In this document: one piece after another, positions 17,684 through 26,094 of the stretch
Layout of the letters: each line of letters starts with the position of its first letter
Numbering within the stretch: the stretch's first letter is position 1
Source: Mycobacterium sp. Root135
GTDB taxonomy: Bacteria > Actinomycetota > Actinomycetes > Mycobacteriales > Mycobacteriaceae
DNA: 64,000 nt
NCBI RefSeq assembly: GCF_001426545.1
Contig: NZ_LMEZ01000005.1
Span: 454,844 to 518,843, forward strand
Reading direction: 5' to 3'
Notes under the pieces: model-generated
The model's input: only the letters and a program-made list of their open reading frames with translations
Database searches by the model: none
Told to the model about the DNA's origin: nothing
Made by a program: the position numbers and the translations under genes

Positions 17684-17766
17684 GGGCGAGTGGCGGAATG
17701 GCAGACGCGCTGGCTTCAGGTGCCAGTGTCCTTCGGGACGTGGGGGTTCAAGTCCCCCTTCGCCCA
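17684..17766 (+). tRNA. leuT: tRNA-Leu (CAG)
   Basis: An 83-nt class II tRNA: acceptor GGGCGAG pairs with TTCGCCC, anticodon stem CTGGC-TTCAGGT-GCCAG with anticodon CAG, a variable arm with TGTCC-TTCG-GGACG, T-arm GGGGGTTCAAGTCCCCC and discriminator A. A strong terminator follows. It is the same tRNA-Leu that follows fhaA in M. tuberculosis. Confidence 0.96.
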
Positions 17767-17793
17767 CAATGAGCGGTTCTAAACCGCGACGCC

Positions 17794-17827
17794 AAAGGCC
17801 ACGAACCAGAAATGGTTCGTGGCCTTT
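17794..17827 (+). terminator. Intrinsic terminator after tRNA-Leu
   Basis: A perfect 15-bp stem (AAAGGCCACGAACCA and its complement) with a GAAA tetraloop, followed by GTGTTTGG. It is one of the strongest hairpins in the window and lies 27 bp after the tRNA. Confidence 0.92.
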
Positions 17828-17988
17828 GTGTTTGGCGGGTGTCGGTGACCGCCGGTTTAGTTGACGGGACTTCTCGCGCTACGTCCCGCTCCGCCGTCAA
17901 TGGCTGGCGCCGGGGCCTTGGATGCGGCGCGATTTCCTGGTCTGATCCGGTCGGCACCGCCAAGCACGAGCGCAATCCGCATTGCGGC

Positions 17989-18012
17989 GTCTCGTTTCTC
18001 TAGATTCGAGAC
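17989..18012. repeat. 24-bp dyad motif, copy A (GTCTCG-N12-CGAGAC)
   Basis: GTCTCG-TTTCTCTAGATT-CGAGAC. The same architecture appears at 19013-19036 and 19883-19906. This copy lies 42 bp beyond the VOC gene stop, at the tRNA-Leu edge of the accessory patch. It could be an operator or a recombinase site. Confidence 0.6.
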
Positions 18013-18054
18013 TTGATCGTGTCTAGCCGGGATTGGCGGAAGCACGAACCCGAC

Positions 18055-18450
18055 TTAGAAACCGGACTCGCCAGATCCGAAGGTGCCGCGTTCGATCAAC
18101 TGGACGACGTTGCCCTCTGGGTCGACAGCGTCGCACCGGGTTTCGTCTCCAAAGCGCCACTCGCCGACGACCGGGTCGACTCTGCCGCCCAGATCGACCG
18201 CGAGAGCGCGGGTGGCCGAGATGCTCGCAACTTCCATGGCGAGCTTGATCGGCGTCTGACTGCGCCGCGCTGGAGGGCTCGTCACGGGCAATGCCTCGTC
18301 CGACTGGACCAAGGTGAGCAGCCAAGCAGTGGACTGCAGAACGCAGTACCCGCGGTCGGCATCGATGCCAGGTAACAGCCCGAAACAGCGTTCGTAGAAT
18401 GTCCGCATTCGGACGAGATCACCGACGTAGACGACCGCGGCAGCTCCCAT
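18055..18450 (-). CDS. VOC (glyoxalase/dioxygenase-fold) protein (131 aa)
   Basis: A single vicinal-oxygen-chelate domain. It opens MGAAAVVYVGDLVRMRTFYERCFGL, a typical first beta-alpha unit of the fold. It ends ETRCDAVDPEGNVVQLIERGTF, containing the usual DPEGN turn and the terminal Glu ligand. The ATG at 18450 is preferred to the longer frame from 18537 because the fold begins directly after it. The substrate cannot be told from sequence. It follows the PPOX-like gene on the same strand with a 47-bp gap. Confidence 0.8.
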   Translation of the reverse strand: MGAAAVVYVGDLVRMRTFYERCFGLLPGIDADRGYCVLQSTAWLLTLVQSDEALPVTSPPARRSQTPIKLAMEVASISATRALAVDLGGRVDPVVGEWRFGDETRCDAVDPEGNVVQLIERGTFGSGESGF

Positions 18451-18497
18451 CTGGGTCTTTGTACCACGATCGACCGCTGCAGAAGTGCTGGCGACCA

Positions 18498-18914
18498 CTA
18501 GTCCTGCAGTGGACGACCGCCTGACCAACCGAACCATCGATCGATCTCTACGTGGACTGTCACAAGCGGACTCTCTCTAGCGGGGTAGTCCTTACCAAGG
18601 AAGTGCCTTGAAAGCCGATCAATGTCGGCGAGTCCCTCATCAGGCTTGATCGACACGACGTGTCCCTGAACCGATATATGGGTGCCGAAATCGTCCGCCG
18701 CAAGCACGGTCAGCGATACGTGGCCGTTGTTTTGTAGATGTTTCAGACGGGCGCGGTCAGCGTTCATGCACAGCATCAGAAGTCCGTCATCCTCGATGAG
18801 ATACCAAGTCGCCACCGACACCGGGCGGCCATCCTTGGTAACCGTAGCCATGACGGCCGGATTGGGCTTACGGAGAAAAGTTAGGGCGGTTTCTGGCAAT
18901 GGGGCATCAGGCAC
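18498..18914 (-). CDS. PPOX-class (pyridoxamine-oxidase-fold) flavin/F420-binding protein (138 aa)
   Basis: The split-barrel pattern is clear: LTFLRKPNPAVMATVTKDGRPVSVATWYLIEDDGLLMLCMNADRARLKHL, then VSLTVLAADDFGTHISVQGHVV and a C-terminal RHFLGKDYPARESPLVTVHVEIDRWFGW. This is the family of F420-dependent biliverdin reductase-like proteins common in mycobacteria. The start is uncertain; GTG at 18914 gives a family-length product but has no good ribosome site, and the frame continues upstream to 19229. It is divergent from the SDR gene, with motif copy B between them. Confidence 0.78.
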   Translation of the reverse strand: MPDAPLPETALTFLRKPNPAVMATVTKDGRPVSVATWYLIEDDGLLMLCMNADRARLKHLQNNGHVSLTVLAADDFGTHISVQGHVVSIKPDEGLADIDRLSRHFLGKDYPARESPLVTVHVEIDRWFGWSGGRPLQD

Positions 18915-19012
18915 ATGTTGATGGTGCCAGACCCCGATCCGGCGGCCCGGCACCGCTTCTACTGCCGCACCGGCCGCGTCAATCGAAGCGGTTGTGCGGC
19001 AAGAAATGATCA

Positions 19013-19036
19013 CTCTCAAATCTCTAGAAACGAGAC
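19013..19036. repeat. 24-bp dyad motif, copy B, between PPOX and SDR genes
   Basis: Read on the minus strand: GTCTCG-TTTCTAGAGATT-TGAGAG, identical to copy A at 20 of 24 positions. It sits in the 173-bp divergent gap, 51 bp before the SDR ATG, where an operator would be expected. Confidence 0.6.
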
Positions 19037-19087
19037 GAGATCCCACCTTCAGCGTGGTCCGAGCTCGTTTGTCGCCAGAGCTAGCGT

Positions 19088-19837
19088 ATGAGCATGGGTG
19101 AAACCAGGCGCGTCGCGTTGGTGACCGGAGCCACCTCGGGAATAGGGCTGGCCATTGCTCGCCGCCTCGCGGGGCGGGAGTATCGCGTGGTCGTGCATTC
19201 ACGATCGTCGACCGAGGCTGGAAACGCATTGGCTGCCGAACTCGGCGACGCCCACTACATCCAAGCGGACCTCGCAGACGATGCGGACAGACAGCGGCTT
19301 GTCGCCGATTCCGTTCGCCTCGCCGGGCGTCTTGACGTACTGGTCAACAACGCTGGGATCAGCGCAGTGATCCCGCACGCCGATCTTCAGAGCGCCTCAA
19401 CGTCGATGTGGCGGAAACTATTGGAGGTCAACACGATCGCACCATTTCGCCTCGTCGCCGAAGCCGAACCTCACTTGCGCGCCTCAGCAAGAAGTGGCCG
19501 GTCCTCGACGGTCGTCAACATCAGCTCGCACGCCGGGATGCGCCCCAAAGGAGCCTCGATCCCGTACTCGGCGAGCAAAGCCGCCCTCATCCACACCACC
19601 AAGCTCCTCGCACTCACCCTCGCCCCCGACATCCGGGTCAACGCGATCGCACCCGGCCTCGTGGACACTCCGATGACCGCGGAATGGGCCGAAGCGCAAG
19701 CGTTGTGGCGCGAACTGGCCCCGATGGGGCGTCCCGCAACCCCAGAGGATGTGGCAGACACCGCCCTAGCACTCATCGAGTCCGACTACATGACCGGCGA
19801 GATCCTGACCCTCGATGGCGGCCTCGGCCTTACCTGA
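19088..19837 (+). CDS. Short-chain dehydrogenase/reductase (249 aa)
   Basis: A classical SDR: nucleotide-binding TGATSGIG near residue 14, NNAG at about 90, catalytic Ser in VVNISSHAG and YSASKAA (Tyr-x-x-x-Lys), and the C-terminal GEILTLDGGLGLT. The length is typical. The start MSMGE has a second Met two codons on; neither has a strong ribosome site. A 3-oxoacyl-ACP reductase-like or alcohol dehydrogenase role is possible; the substrate is unknown. Its divergent partner is the PPOX-like gene, and the 24-bp motif occurs both upstream (B) and 46 bp after its stop (C). Confidence 0.88.
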   Translation: MSMGETRRVALVTGATSGIGLAIARRLAGREYRVVVHSRSSTEAGNALAAELGDAHYIQADLADDADRQRLVADSVRLAGRLDVLVNNAGISAVIPHADLQSASTSMWRKLLEVNTIAPFRLVAEAEPHLRASARSGRSSTVVNISSHAGMRPKGASIPYSASKAALIHTTKLLALTLAPDIRVNAIAPGLVDTPMTAEWAEAQALWRELAPMGRPATPEDVADTALALIESDYMTGEILTLDGGLGLT

Positions 19838-19882
19838 CCAATGGCGACAGGTTGCGCCCAAAAACTGAGACGAATGTGGGCG

Positions 19883-19906
19883 GTCTCGATTTTCTAGCAC
19901 TGAGAC
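19883..19906. repeat. 24-bp dyad motif, copy C
   Basis: GTCTCG-ATTTTCTAGCAC-TGAGAC, extended by one more base pair on each side (GGTCTC/GAGACC). It lies after the SDR stop and 124 bp before the extra mraY. A further half-site, CTGAGACGA, is seen near 19865. Confidence 0.6.
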
Positions 19907-20029
19907 CCGACTGATATCGCCGCGGTGGCGCCGCATGGGGGTCCGCCATACTGGCCCCGTGGGGGCTTCGGATGCGGTGCAGTGCAACTGCTGTCGATTG
20001 ACTTCCGCACCAGGGGGCGGCATCGATCT

Positions 20030-21109
20030 ATGAAACACATACTCATCGCCGCGGGCTTGGCTCTGGTGGTCGCACTTCTGCTGACCCCGGTGTTGATCCG
20101 CGTGTTCACCCGGCTGGGGTTGGGCCAGCCGATCCGTGACGAGGCCCCCGAGAGCCACCAAAGCAAGAGTGGCACGCCGACGATGGGCGGCCTCGCGATC
20201 GTCACCGCGATCTGGGCAAGTTACCTAGGTACGCACCTCGTGTCGCTAGCGCTCGGCGGTGAGGGCCCGTCGGCGTCGGGGCTGCTCGTCCTCGGCCTGG
20301 CCACTGCTCTGGGCGCGGTGGGGTTCACCGACGACTACCTAAAAGTGCGGCGCGCACGCAACCTAGGTCTGAACAAGCGCGCCAAGAGTGCAGGCCAACT
20401 CGTCGCGGCGATTCTCTTCGGCGTGCTCGCGCTGCAGTTCCGCAACGCCGACGGTCTCACTCCCGGCAGCGCCGGACTCTCTTACGTCCGCGACATCGCC
20501 ACGTTCGCAATGCCGCCGGTGGTGTTCGTGCTGTTCTGCATCGTCGTCGTGTCGGCCTGGTCGAATGCCGTCAACCTCACCGACGGACTCGATGGGCTGG
20601 CCGCAGGTGCCATGGCGATGGTGAGCGCCGTCTACGTGATCATCACGTTCTGGCAGTTCCGAAACGCGTGTGCCGACACCCCGGGAGCTGGTTGTTATCA
20701 CGTCCGGGACCCTCTCGATCTGGCGTTGGTCGCCGCGGCGACAGCCGGTGCTTGCATCGGATTCCTGTGGTGGAACGCCGCCCCTGCCAAAATCATCATG
20801 GGGGACACGGGTTCGCTTGCACTGGGCGGCATCATCGCCGGGTTGTCGGTGACCAGTCGCACCGAGATCTTGGCCGTCATCCTGGGCGCCCTGTTCGTCG
20901 CGGAGGTGACTTCGGTTGTCATTCAGGTCATTTCGTTTCGCACCATCGGTCGACGGGTCTTTCGTAATTCTCCGCTCCATCACCACTTCGAGCTGATCGG
21001 GTGGCCGGAAACCGCATTGACCATTCGCTTCTGGTTGATCGCCGCCATCGCCTGCGGCCTCGGAGTGGCGCTCTTCTACGGCGAATGGTTGGCGGCCGTC
21101 GGAGCCTGA
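20030..21109 (+). CDS. mraY: Phospho-N-acetylmuramoyl-pentapeptide transferase, extra copy (359 aa)
   Basis: MraY transfers phospho-MurNAc-pentapeptide from UDP to undecaprenyl phosphate, making lipid I. The ATG at 20030, behind CAGGGGGCGG, gives 359 residues, the length of mycobacterial MraY. Ten membrane segments are visible. All key motifs are intact: [11 protein letters not shown] and [33 protein letters not shown], and the His cluster [12 protein letters not shown]. The housekeeping gene normally lies in the dcw cluster among mur and fts genes; here it stands alone beside an SDR gene and an MFS remnant, so it is probably a second, acquired or duplicated copy. It could act on a different sugar-lipid, but the motifs argue for genuine MraY activity. 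Confidence 0.93.
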   Translation: MKHILIAAGLALVVALLLTPVLIRVFTRLGLGQPIRDEAPESHQSKSGTPTMGGLAIVTAIWASYLGTHLVSLALGGEGPSASGLLVLGLATALGAVGFTDDYLKVRRARNLGLNKRAKSAGQLVAAILFGVLALQFRNADGLTPGSAGLSYVRDIATFAMPPVVFVLFCIVVVSAWSNAVNLTDGLDGLAAGAMAMVSAVYVIITFWQFRNACADTPGAGCYHVRDPLDLALVAAATAGACIGFLWWNAAPAKIIMGDTGSLALGGIIAGLSVTSRTEILAVILGALFVAEVTSVVIQVISFRTIGRRVFRNSPLHHHFELIGWPETALTIRFWLIAAIACGLGVALFYGEWLAAVGA

Positions 21110-21140
21110 AGCTCCTTAGTACGACAGCTGCAGGTGCCGA

Positions 21141-21380
21141 CCGGCGGTGGGCGGCGGTCTCGTCGGCCTGCTGGGCGCTCCCGTGGCGATCGCCGTCGAC
21201 GCGCTCAGCTACCTGGTGGACGCGGCACTCAACGCCGGCGTCGAGGAGACCCGACCCACTTCCTCCACGCGGAATCTTCGCGCTGAGATCCGCGACGGCG
21301 TGCAATGGACCTACCGACATCGCACGTTGAAACCACTGGCGGTGTCGACCCACATCTGGTTCGTCGGCGGTGTCCGTCGT
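21141..21380 (+). pseudogene. Remnant of an MFS (EntS/DUF894-type) exporter
   Basis: The frame from about 21141 encodes PAVGGGLVGLLGAPVAIAVDALSYLV, then LRAEIRDGVQWTYRHRTLKPLAVSTHIWF. This is the characteristic mid-protein segment of the EntS-like MFS family, at the linker between its two six-span halves. Nothing upstream or downstream continues the protein, and mraY ends at 21109. It is therefore a decayed internal fragment. The rest of the gap to 21615 shows no gene. Confidence 0.65.
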
Positions 21381-21615
21381 TGTTTCGGTGCAGCTTTCGC
21401 CGAACGGGAATTGCGCATCGTGCTGCAAATTATCTTTGCCAAATTCGTCTCGCAACCCGTCAGTAAGCATCCCGAGAAGGCCGCCCGCCGGGGATCATCC
21501 ATGTACCTCGACAAGGCGCCACAGTCGTTCTGACATGACGTTCAACCCGAACTGAACCGGGAGCAGTCCCAAGGGCGGTTCAAGGCAGCAACACGCGGCG
21601 TTCGGTGTGAGGTTT

Positions 21616-22911
21616 TCAGAGCATGCGGTCGAGCAGGCTACGGGCCACCATCGTGACCAGTGACCGGTCGTTGGTGATCGCGACGTCGAAGAGCCGGTCA
21701 CCGGGGTGACGATGGTGCGCGAGGGCGTTCCCGTGGTCGCGCGCGACGAGTGCGGTGGCGGTGTTGGGGCCCAGGGCGAGCACGACCCACTGACCGCAGA
21801 TGGGATCGGCGGGGTCCAGACAAACGCCGCGGATACCCGTTCCCAACTCGAGGTCAAGGCCTTGGCCGAAGACCGCCACCAGCGGTGAGATGGCGGCAAG
21901 GTCGTGATAGCGCCGCCGGGTCTCCCCGCAGAAGTGTTCGGCGCGTTGCGGTGCTGTCAGCACCATGGCCGGATCCGTGGCGTGGCGTGCCTGGTCTTCG
22001 ATGTGACGCGACAGCGCCAACACAGTGTCCTTGCGTTCGGTACGCACCGCTGCGCTGGGCGCGACGACGTCGAACGGTGTGGTGTCCTCACGCCAGGGAG
22101 CGGGTGTCCGGGCCCGCGGAGGTGACCATGCGACCGCGGGGTGCAGGTCGAGGTCAAGGGGCCCCGGGCGCCCGAATCGGTAGCCCTGACCCAGACTCGC
22201 GCCCACGGCCAGAGCCTGCTGCAGATGCCCGACCGTCTCGATGCCTTCGGCGCAAATGACCGCCCCGGTCCGCTGACGATGCGCCAGCACGGCGCCGAGG
22301 GTACGGGCCTGGTCGTAGCGTGGGTGGGACTGCACCAAGTTGAGGTCAAGCTTGATGACGTCGGGGGAGAGGATGTCGAGCAACGCCAGCGAGTCCGGAT
22401 GTGCGCCAACGTCATCGAGTGCAATGGCGAATCCGTCGGATCGCAGCGCGGCCACCTTCTTCAGTAGGGCGCGGGGACGGGTGAGCAGGCTGCGTTCGGT
22501 GATCTCGAATATCAGTTGGAGGCCGTCATGGCCACGGGCGAGGGTGGCGTCGTCGGCTCGGCGCACGTAGGGGGTTTCGGGTTCACAGTTGATGAAGATC
22601 GTGCTGGAGCGTCCGACACCGGCGGCCAGCGCGCGTTCTATCGCCGTCTCGATGCACATCTGATTTAGCTGGGCTGTCCGCCCGGTCGCCGCCGCGTGGG
22701 CAAGGACGGACCGCGGGTCGGGATTGCCGAACCGGGGCCACCGTGCCAATGCTTCATAACCGATGACGGTTTCATCCGGCAGGGAGACGATGGGCTGGAA
22801 TACCGGTTCGAGCCCGACTCCGCTGGCCGCGGAATCCAGTTGGTGGGCAACCATCTCGAACGGTCGTTGCGGCGGGGACAGTGCGTTCCCGGCGCTCGTG
22901 GCCTTCGTCAT
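21616..22911 (-). CDS. EAL-DICT cyclic-di-GMP phosphodiesterase (431 aa)
   Basis: An EAL domain (about residues 25-265) is followed by a DICT sensory domain (about 300-431). Catalytic residues look complete: YEALARW, INCEPET, EITERS, ALDDVGAHPDS, VIKLDL, CAEGIET and GQGYRFGRP. Hydrolysis of cyclic-di-GMP is therefore likely. DICT domains occur with GGDEF, EAL and histidine kinase modules and are thought to sense a signal. There is no transmembrane segment, so the protein is cytosolic. The ATG at 22911 has no evident ribosome site; the next Met at residue 20 is an alternative. Confidence 0.88.
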   Translation of the reverse strand: MTKATSAGNALSPPQRPFEMVAHQLDSAASGVGLEPVFQPIVSLPDETVIGYEALARWPRFGNPDPRSVLAHAAATGRTAQLNQMCIETAIERALAAGVGRSSTIFINCEPETPYVRRADDATLARGHDGLQLIFEITERSLLTRPRALLKKVAALRSDGFAIALDDVGAHPDSLALLDILSPDVIKLDLNLVQSHPRYDQARTLGAVLAHRQRTGAVICAEGIETVGHLQQALAVGASLGQGYRFGRPGPLDLDLHPAVAWSPPRARTPAPWREDTTPFDVVAPSAAVRTERKDTVLALSRHIEDQARHATDPAMVLTAPQRAEHFCGETRRRYHDLAAISPLVAVFGQGLDLELGTGIRGVCLDPADPICGQWVVLALGPNTATALVARDHGNALAHHRHPGDRLFDVAITNDRSLVTMVARSLLDRML

Positions 22912-23447
22912 CCGCGCAAATCGCGCGGGCGGCGGTGCCGCCCATACGGCCGTGCGTCACCAATTGTGCTCATGTTGCCCCCCGTGCCAATCGGGAGCGT
23001 GCTCACCACATCACCTGCCGGGGTGCGGGACGTCGACCCCCGCAGATCCAGCGATGAGGAACGCGGGTGCGCTCGCCCTTAGGCCGACACGAGCGAGGTC
23101 TGGGCCGCGTCGGATTCTGATCATGATAGTTGCTACTCACGTGGATTCTCGCCCGGAACGGTCCGTCCGTGGAATCGGTGGACCGGGCCGAGCATGTCCC
23201 GGAGTCTTTGGGCAGCGCTCAGATCGGCGCACCACCATGGTGGACGCAACCGCGATCGCAGGTGTCGGGAAGGATTCGAGCGCCGGACCAAACCCCCAGC
23301 GGTTAGTGGTGCGACGCCGTCACGGGTTGCCGGCGATTCCAAATTTGCCTTGTTCCAGCGAGATTCGCCTCGGTTTGGCAGCTATCGTCCAGGAATGCCG
23401 TGCCCTTTCGTTGGTACCGTTCCCCGCTGGTGAAACGGAGGGGACTT
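22912..23447. other. 536-bp gap without a recognisable gene
   Basis: This gap separates the divergent EAL-DICT and lipoprotein-like genes. I see no coding frame with protein-like composition on either strand, no tRNA and no strong hairpin. It should hold both promoters. A short AT-richer patch (ATGATAGTTGCTACTC near 23122) is the only compositional feature. Confidence 0.5.
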
Positions 23448-23936
23448 GTGAAACCGACTGCCCGCACGGTGCGGGTCATCTTCGGCGTTGCGTTGTTGTG
23501 GATCTGCGTCCTGCAGTACGTCGTTCTCGCAGTCGTACGCGCGGAGCCTTATCCCGCGCTTGTCCTACCCGGCTTTCCGGCACGCTGTCCGGGCTGCCTC
23601 TTGGAGACCGGGCTGCCAAGGACCGCGGAACCGACACTGCTGGTGCGCTTCGCAGACGGACATGCTGAGGAGATTCCGCCCCAGGCAATCTTGCCGGCGG
23701 GTCCGTCAGTGCGGCTGTTGGCGTTTACCGACGCATTCAAGGACGACAGCAAGGTCGCCGCCAATCCCGGCGCCGTGGCCTGGTTGCAGGGTCGCGTTTC
23801 GCAGCGATTCCCCACCGAAACGGTCACCGGACTCGACATCGTGTGGCGTTCGGCCACCTATGAGTCGGCGTCAAGGGCCTCAGTCAAGTACGTGCCGCTC
23901 TATACGGTCCACGTCGTTTTCGGGGGCGGGAAGTGA
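23448..23936 (+). CDS. Membrane-anchored hypothetical protein paired with an HTTM-like protein (162 aa)
   Basis: The GTG at 23448 has AGGGG upstream at good spacing and gives VKPTARTVRVIFGVALLWICVLQYVVLAVV, one N-terminal membrane anchor. An external domain of about 130 residues follows, including a CPGC motif (RCPGCLLETGLP) and a C-terminal beta pattern YVPLYTVHVVF. I do not recognise a named family; small proteins of this kind accompany HTTM-type membrane proteins. Its stop overlaps the next start in a GTGA junction, so the two products probably act together. Confidence 0.72.
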   Translation: MKPTARTVRVIFGVALLWICVLQYVVLAVVRAEPYPALVLPGFPARCPGCLLETGLPRTAEPTLLVRFADGHAEEIPPQAILPAGPSVRLLAFTDAFKDDSKVAANPGAVAWLQGRVSQRFPTETVTGLDIVWRSATYESASRASVKYVPLYTVHVVFGGGK

Positions 23937-25084
23937 CACTCGTCGACGGGTTCGACCGGTGGGTCGAGAGCGGCCCGTTCACTTCGGCAGACCTGGGCAT
24001 CTATCGCATCGTCTATGCGGTGTGCGCGCTCTTCATCGTGCCAAACATAGGGTGGCTCAGTCATTTTCCGCAGTTCATGTTCCAACCACCGCCTGGCCCG
24101 ATTCAGTTGTTTCCCGGCTTTCCGTCGCCCACCGTGTTGGTCTGCTTGGAGGTTCTGCGGTCTGCGGCCTTGATCCTGCTCGGGCTGGGCCTGTGGACGC
24201 GTTGTGCGTCGATCGCCGTGGCGGTGCTGCTCGTCGTCACGTACGGCTTGACGTTTAGTCTCGGGAAGGTCGATCACACGATCTTGTTGGTCGTGGCGCC
24301 CTTGGTGCTCGCGTTCGCCAACTGGGGAGACCGCTTTTCGCTCGATTCGCTGCGGCATCCCGCCGAGGCCACCCCGCAGCGTCAGTGGCCATTGCGACTC
24401 CTGGCCCTCCTCATCGGATGGGGCTTCTTCGCCGCTGCGCTGACGAAGGTTCTGACTGGTTGGCTCTCGTTCTCCAGTCAAGCAGCGCGCGGATACTTCG
24501 TTCTGGGCTACCTGACCGAGAGCCGGACGTTCTGGCTGGCCGATTGGGTCGCCGCACACGATGTACGTCCCGCGTGGGAGGTCGTTGACTGGCTGACCGT
24601 CATCTTCGAAGCATCGATCTTGATCGCCCTGCCATGGTGGCGCGCCTTCCGCACGACGCTGGCCGTCGCCGCCACATTCCACTTGGCCGTGCTGCTGATC
24701 ATGGACATCGACTTCAGCCATGCGGTGGTCGCTTATGGCGCTTTCGTGTCATGGGCCTCCGTCGGCCGGCGGATGAGGCTCGCGATGTTGTTCAGACCCA
24801 TCTCCCAGTTGCTGGGCACTCCGCGGACGACTCGACGCGCCAAGATCTTGCTGTGGTTGTTTGCAGCAGCCATCGGTTGTGTCGCCTGGGCTCTCATGGA
24901 GAGCCCAGGGGGAAGCACCCCCACGGGTCTGGTTGCCAGCGACGTCGTCATCCTCCTGGGGGCAGTGATCGGCTCGGCCTACCTTGTTCACGAGGCGCGT
25001 GCTCTATTGGCGGGCAGGCGCCGGCAGGCCGTTCACCGTGGTCCGCGGGGAAGTGACAACGCAGACGTGGCCGGCGACGGTTAG
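23933..25084 (+). CDS. HTTM-like polytopic membrane protein (383 aa)
   Basis: About eight hydrophobic segments are visible. The opening LVDGFDRWVESGPFTSADLGIYRIVYAV, the motif LGLGLWTRCASIAVAVLLVVTYGL and the DHTILLVVAPLVL block match the HTTM (horizontally transferred transmembrane) family related to vitamin K-dependent gamma-carboxylase. The catalytic status of bacterial members is mostly unknown. The C-terminal 40 residues are basic and hydrophilic. Translation is coupled to the preceding anchored protein by a 4-bp overlap. Confidence 0.8.
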   Translation: MTLVDGFDRWVESGPFTSADLGIYRIVYAVCALFIVPNIGWLSHFPQFMFQPPPGPIQLFPGFPSPTVLVCLEVLRSAALILLGLGLWTRCASIAVAVLLVVTYGLTFSLGKVDHTILLVVAPLVLAFANWGDRFSLDSLRHPAEATPQRQWPLRLLALLIGWGFFAAALTKVLTGWLSFSSQAARGYFVLGYLTESRTFWLADWVAAHDVRPAWEVVDWLTVIFEASILIALPWWRAFRTTLAVAATFHLAVLLIMDIDFSHAVVAYGAFVSWASVGRRMRLAMLFRPISQLLGTPRTTRRAKILLWLFAAAIGCVAWALMESPGGSTPTGLVASDVVILLGAVIGSAYLVHEARALLAGRRRQAVHRGPRGSDNADVAGDG

Positions 25085-25101
25085 TCGCCAGCGATTGTGA
25101 G

Positions 25102-26094
25102 CTAGCGAGCGTGCGTCGCAGATTCCGGACGCAATCCCTTCAGCATCGCCACACCGAGACATCCGCGTCCTTGCCCCCTCTCCTGGAAACCTTTGCTGGC
25201 GTACAACTTACGAGCTGCAATGTTGCGCTGATGAACGTTCAGGCAGAGCGCAGAATGTTGAGGCGAGCAGCGCCGTGCCAGTTCGTCAAGGAGCGCGCCA
25301 CCCGCACCGCGTCCGCGTGCCTCGGAAACGACGGCGATGCACACCTCCGGTAACGAGGCGCCCTCTGCGTCGAGCATGAGTGGCGGGTCGCTGTGGAAGG
25401 TCCATGCTGCCGCGACTGGGCGGCCCAGTACATCGGCGGCAACGAGCACTGTGTCGTCGTTGGACGGCAGGAGGTCGTGGACGTCCTCGGAATCCGCATC
25501 GGGGAGTGGCCAGTCCTCGATGACAGAGGCCTGCCGCGCCATTTCGATGATGAACCCACGATCGCCCGGGGTGGCTGAACGCAGCTGCCACGGTCCTGCA
25601 ATGCTTCGTTCAAGACTGCACACATGGCCAGCACCAGGGGGATTCGCCCGCATCTGGATGCGGATTGCCGGGGCCTCGCCCTGCCGGCTCACTTCGTCGA
25701 ACCCGAGCCGGCGGTACAAACGGCATGCACGCGCGTTGACGTCCAGCACGTGTAGTTGCACACTCTTGCCGTCGGCAAAGGCGCAGTCGAGCACGCCGCG
25801 CAGGATGCGTGCACCGACTCCCCGATTCTGTTGTCCGGGAGCGATTTCGATGAGACCGACGTACACGTCACCCGCGAAATGGCCAACGTTGAGCCGCCCG
25901 ACGTCAACGCCGTCGACCACGACCACTTGGGTTGCGTCGACGTCGATCGTGCGCTGCAAGTAGGCACGCTGGTCCTCGTCGACCCACCCCCACACCTGCT
26001 CGACGTAGGGGCCCAGCGTCTGTTTGTGAAGCCGAAAGAAGAACTCGAAGTCGACGTCGGCAGCAGGTCTGAGGCAGATCGTCTGCATGGTCAC
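25102..26094 (-). CDS. Tandem GNAT N-acetyltransferase (330 aa)
   Basis: Two GNAT domains lie in series. The first (about residues 5-150) has the acetyl-CoA motif QQNRGVGARILRGVLD and VNARACRLYRRLGFDE. The second (about 170-325) has SEARGRGAGGALLDEL and VHQRNIAARKLYASKGFQERG. Both motif A loops look intact, so both halves may be active. The ATG at 26094 overlaps the stop of the peptidase E gene upstream, implying co-translation. The acceptor substrate is unknown; an amino group made or exposed by the peptidase is one idea. Confidence 0.87.
   Translation of the reverse strand: MTMQTICLRPAADVDFEFFFRLHKQTLGPYVEQVWGWVDEDQRAYLQRTIDVDATQVVVVDGVDVGRLNVGHFAGDVYVGLIEIAPGQQNRGVGARILRGVLDCAFADGKSVQLHVLDVNARACRLYRRLGFDEVSRQGEAPAIRIQMRANPPGAGHVCSLERSIAGPWQLRSATPGDRGFIIEMARQASVIEDWPLPDADSEDVHDLLPSNDDTVLVAADVLGRPVAAAWTFHSDPPLMLDAEGASLPEVCIAVVSEARGRGAGGALLDELARRCSPQHSALCLNVHQRNIAARKLYASKGFQERGQGRGCLGVAMLKGLRPESATHAR

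Noticed and set aside
23133..23342. Short minus-strand frame in the 22.9-23.4 kb gap as a gene
   Set aside because: Composition is Arg/Pro/Ser-rich and no start context or homology pattern supports it.
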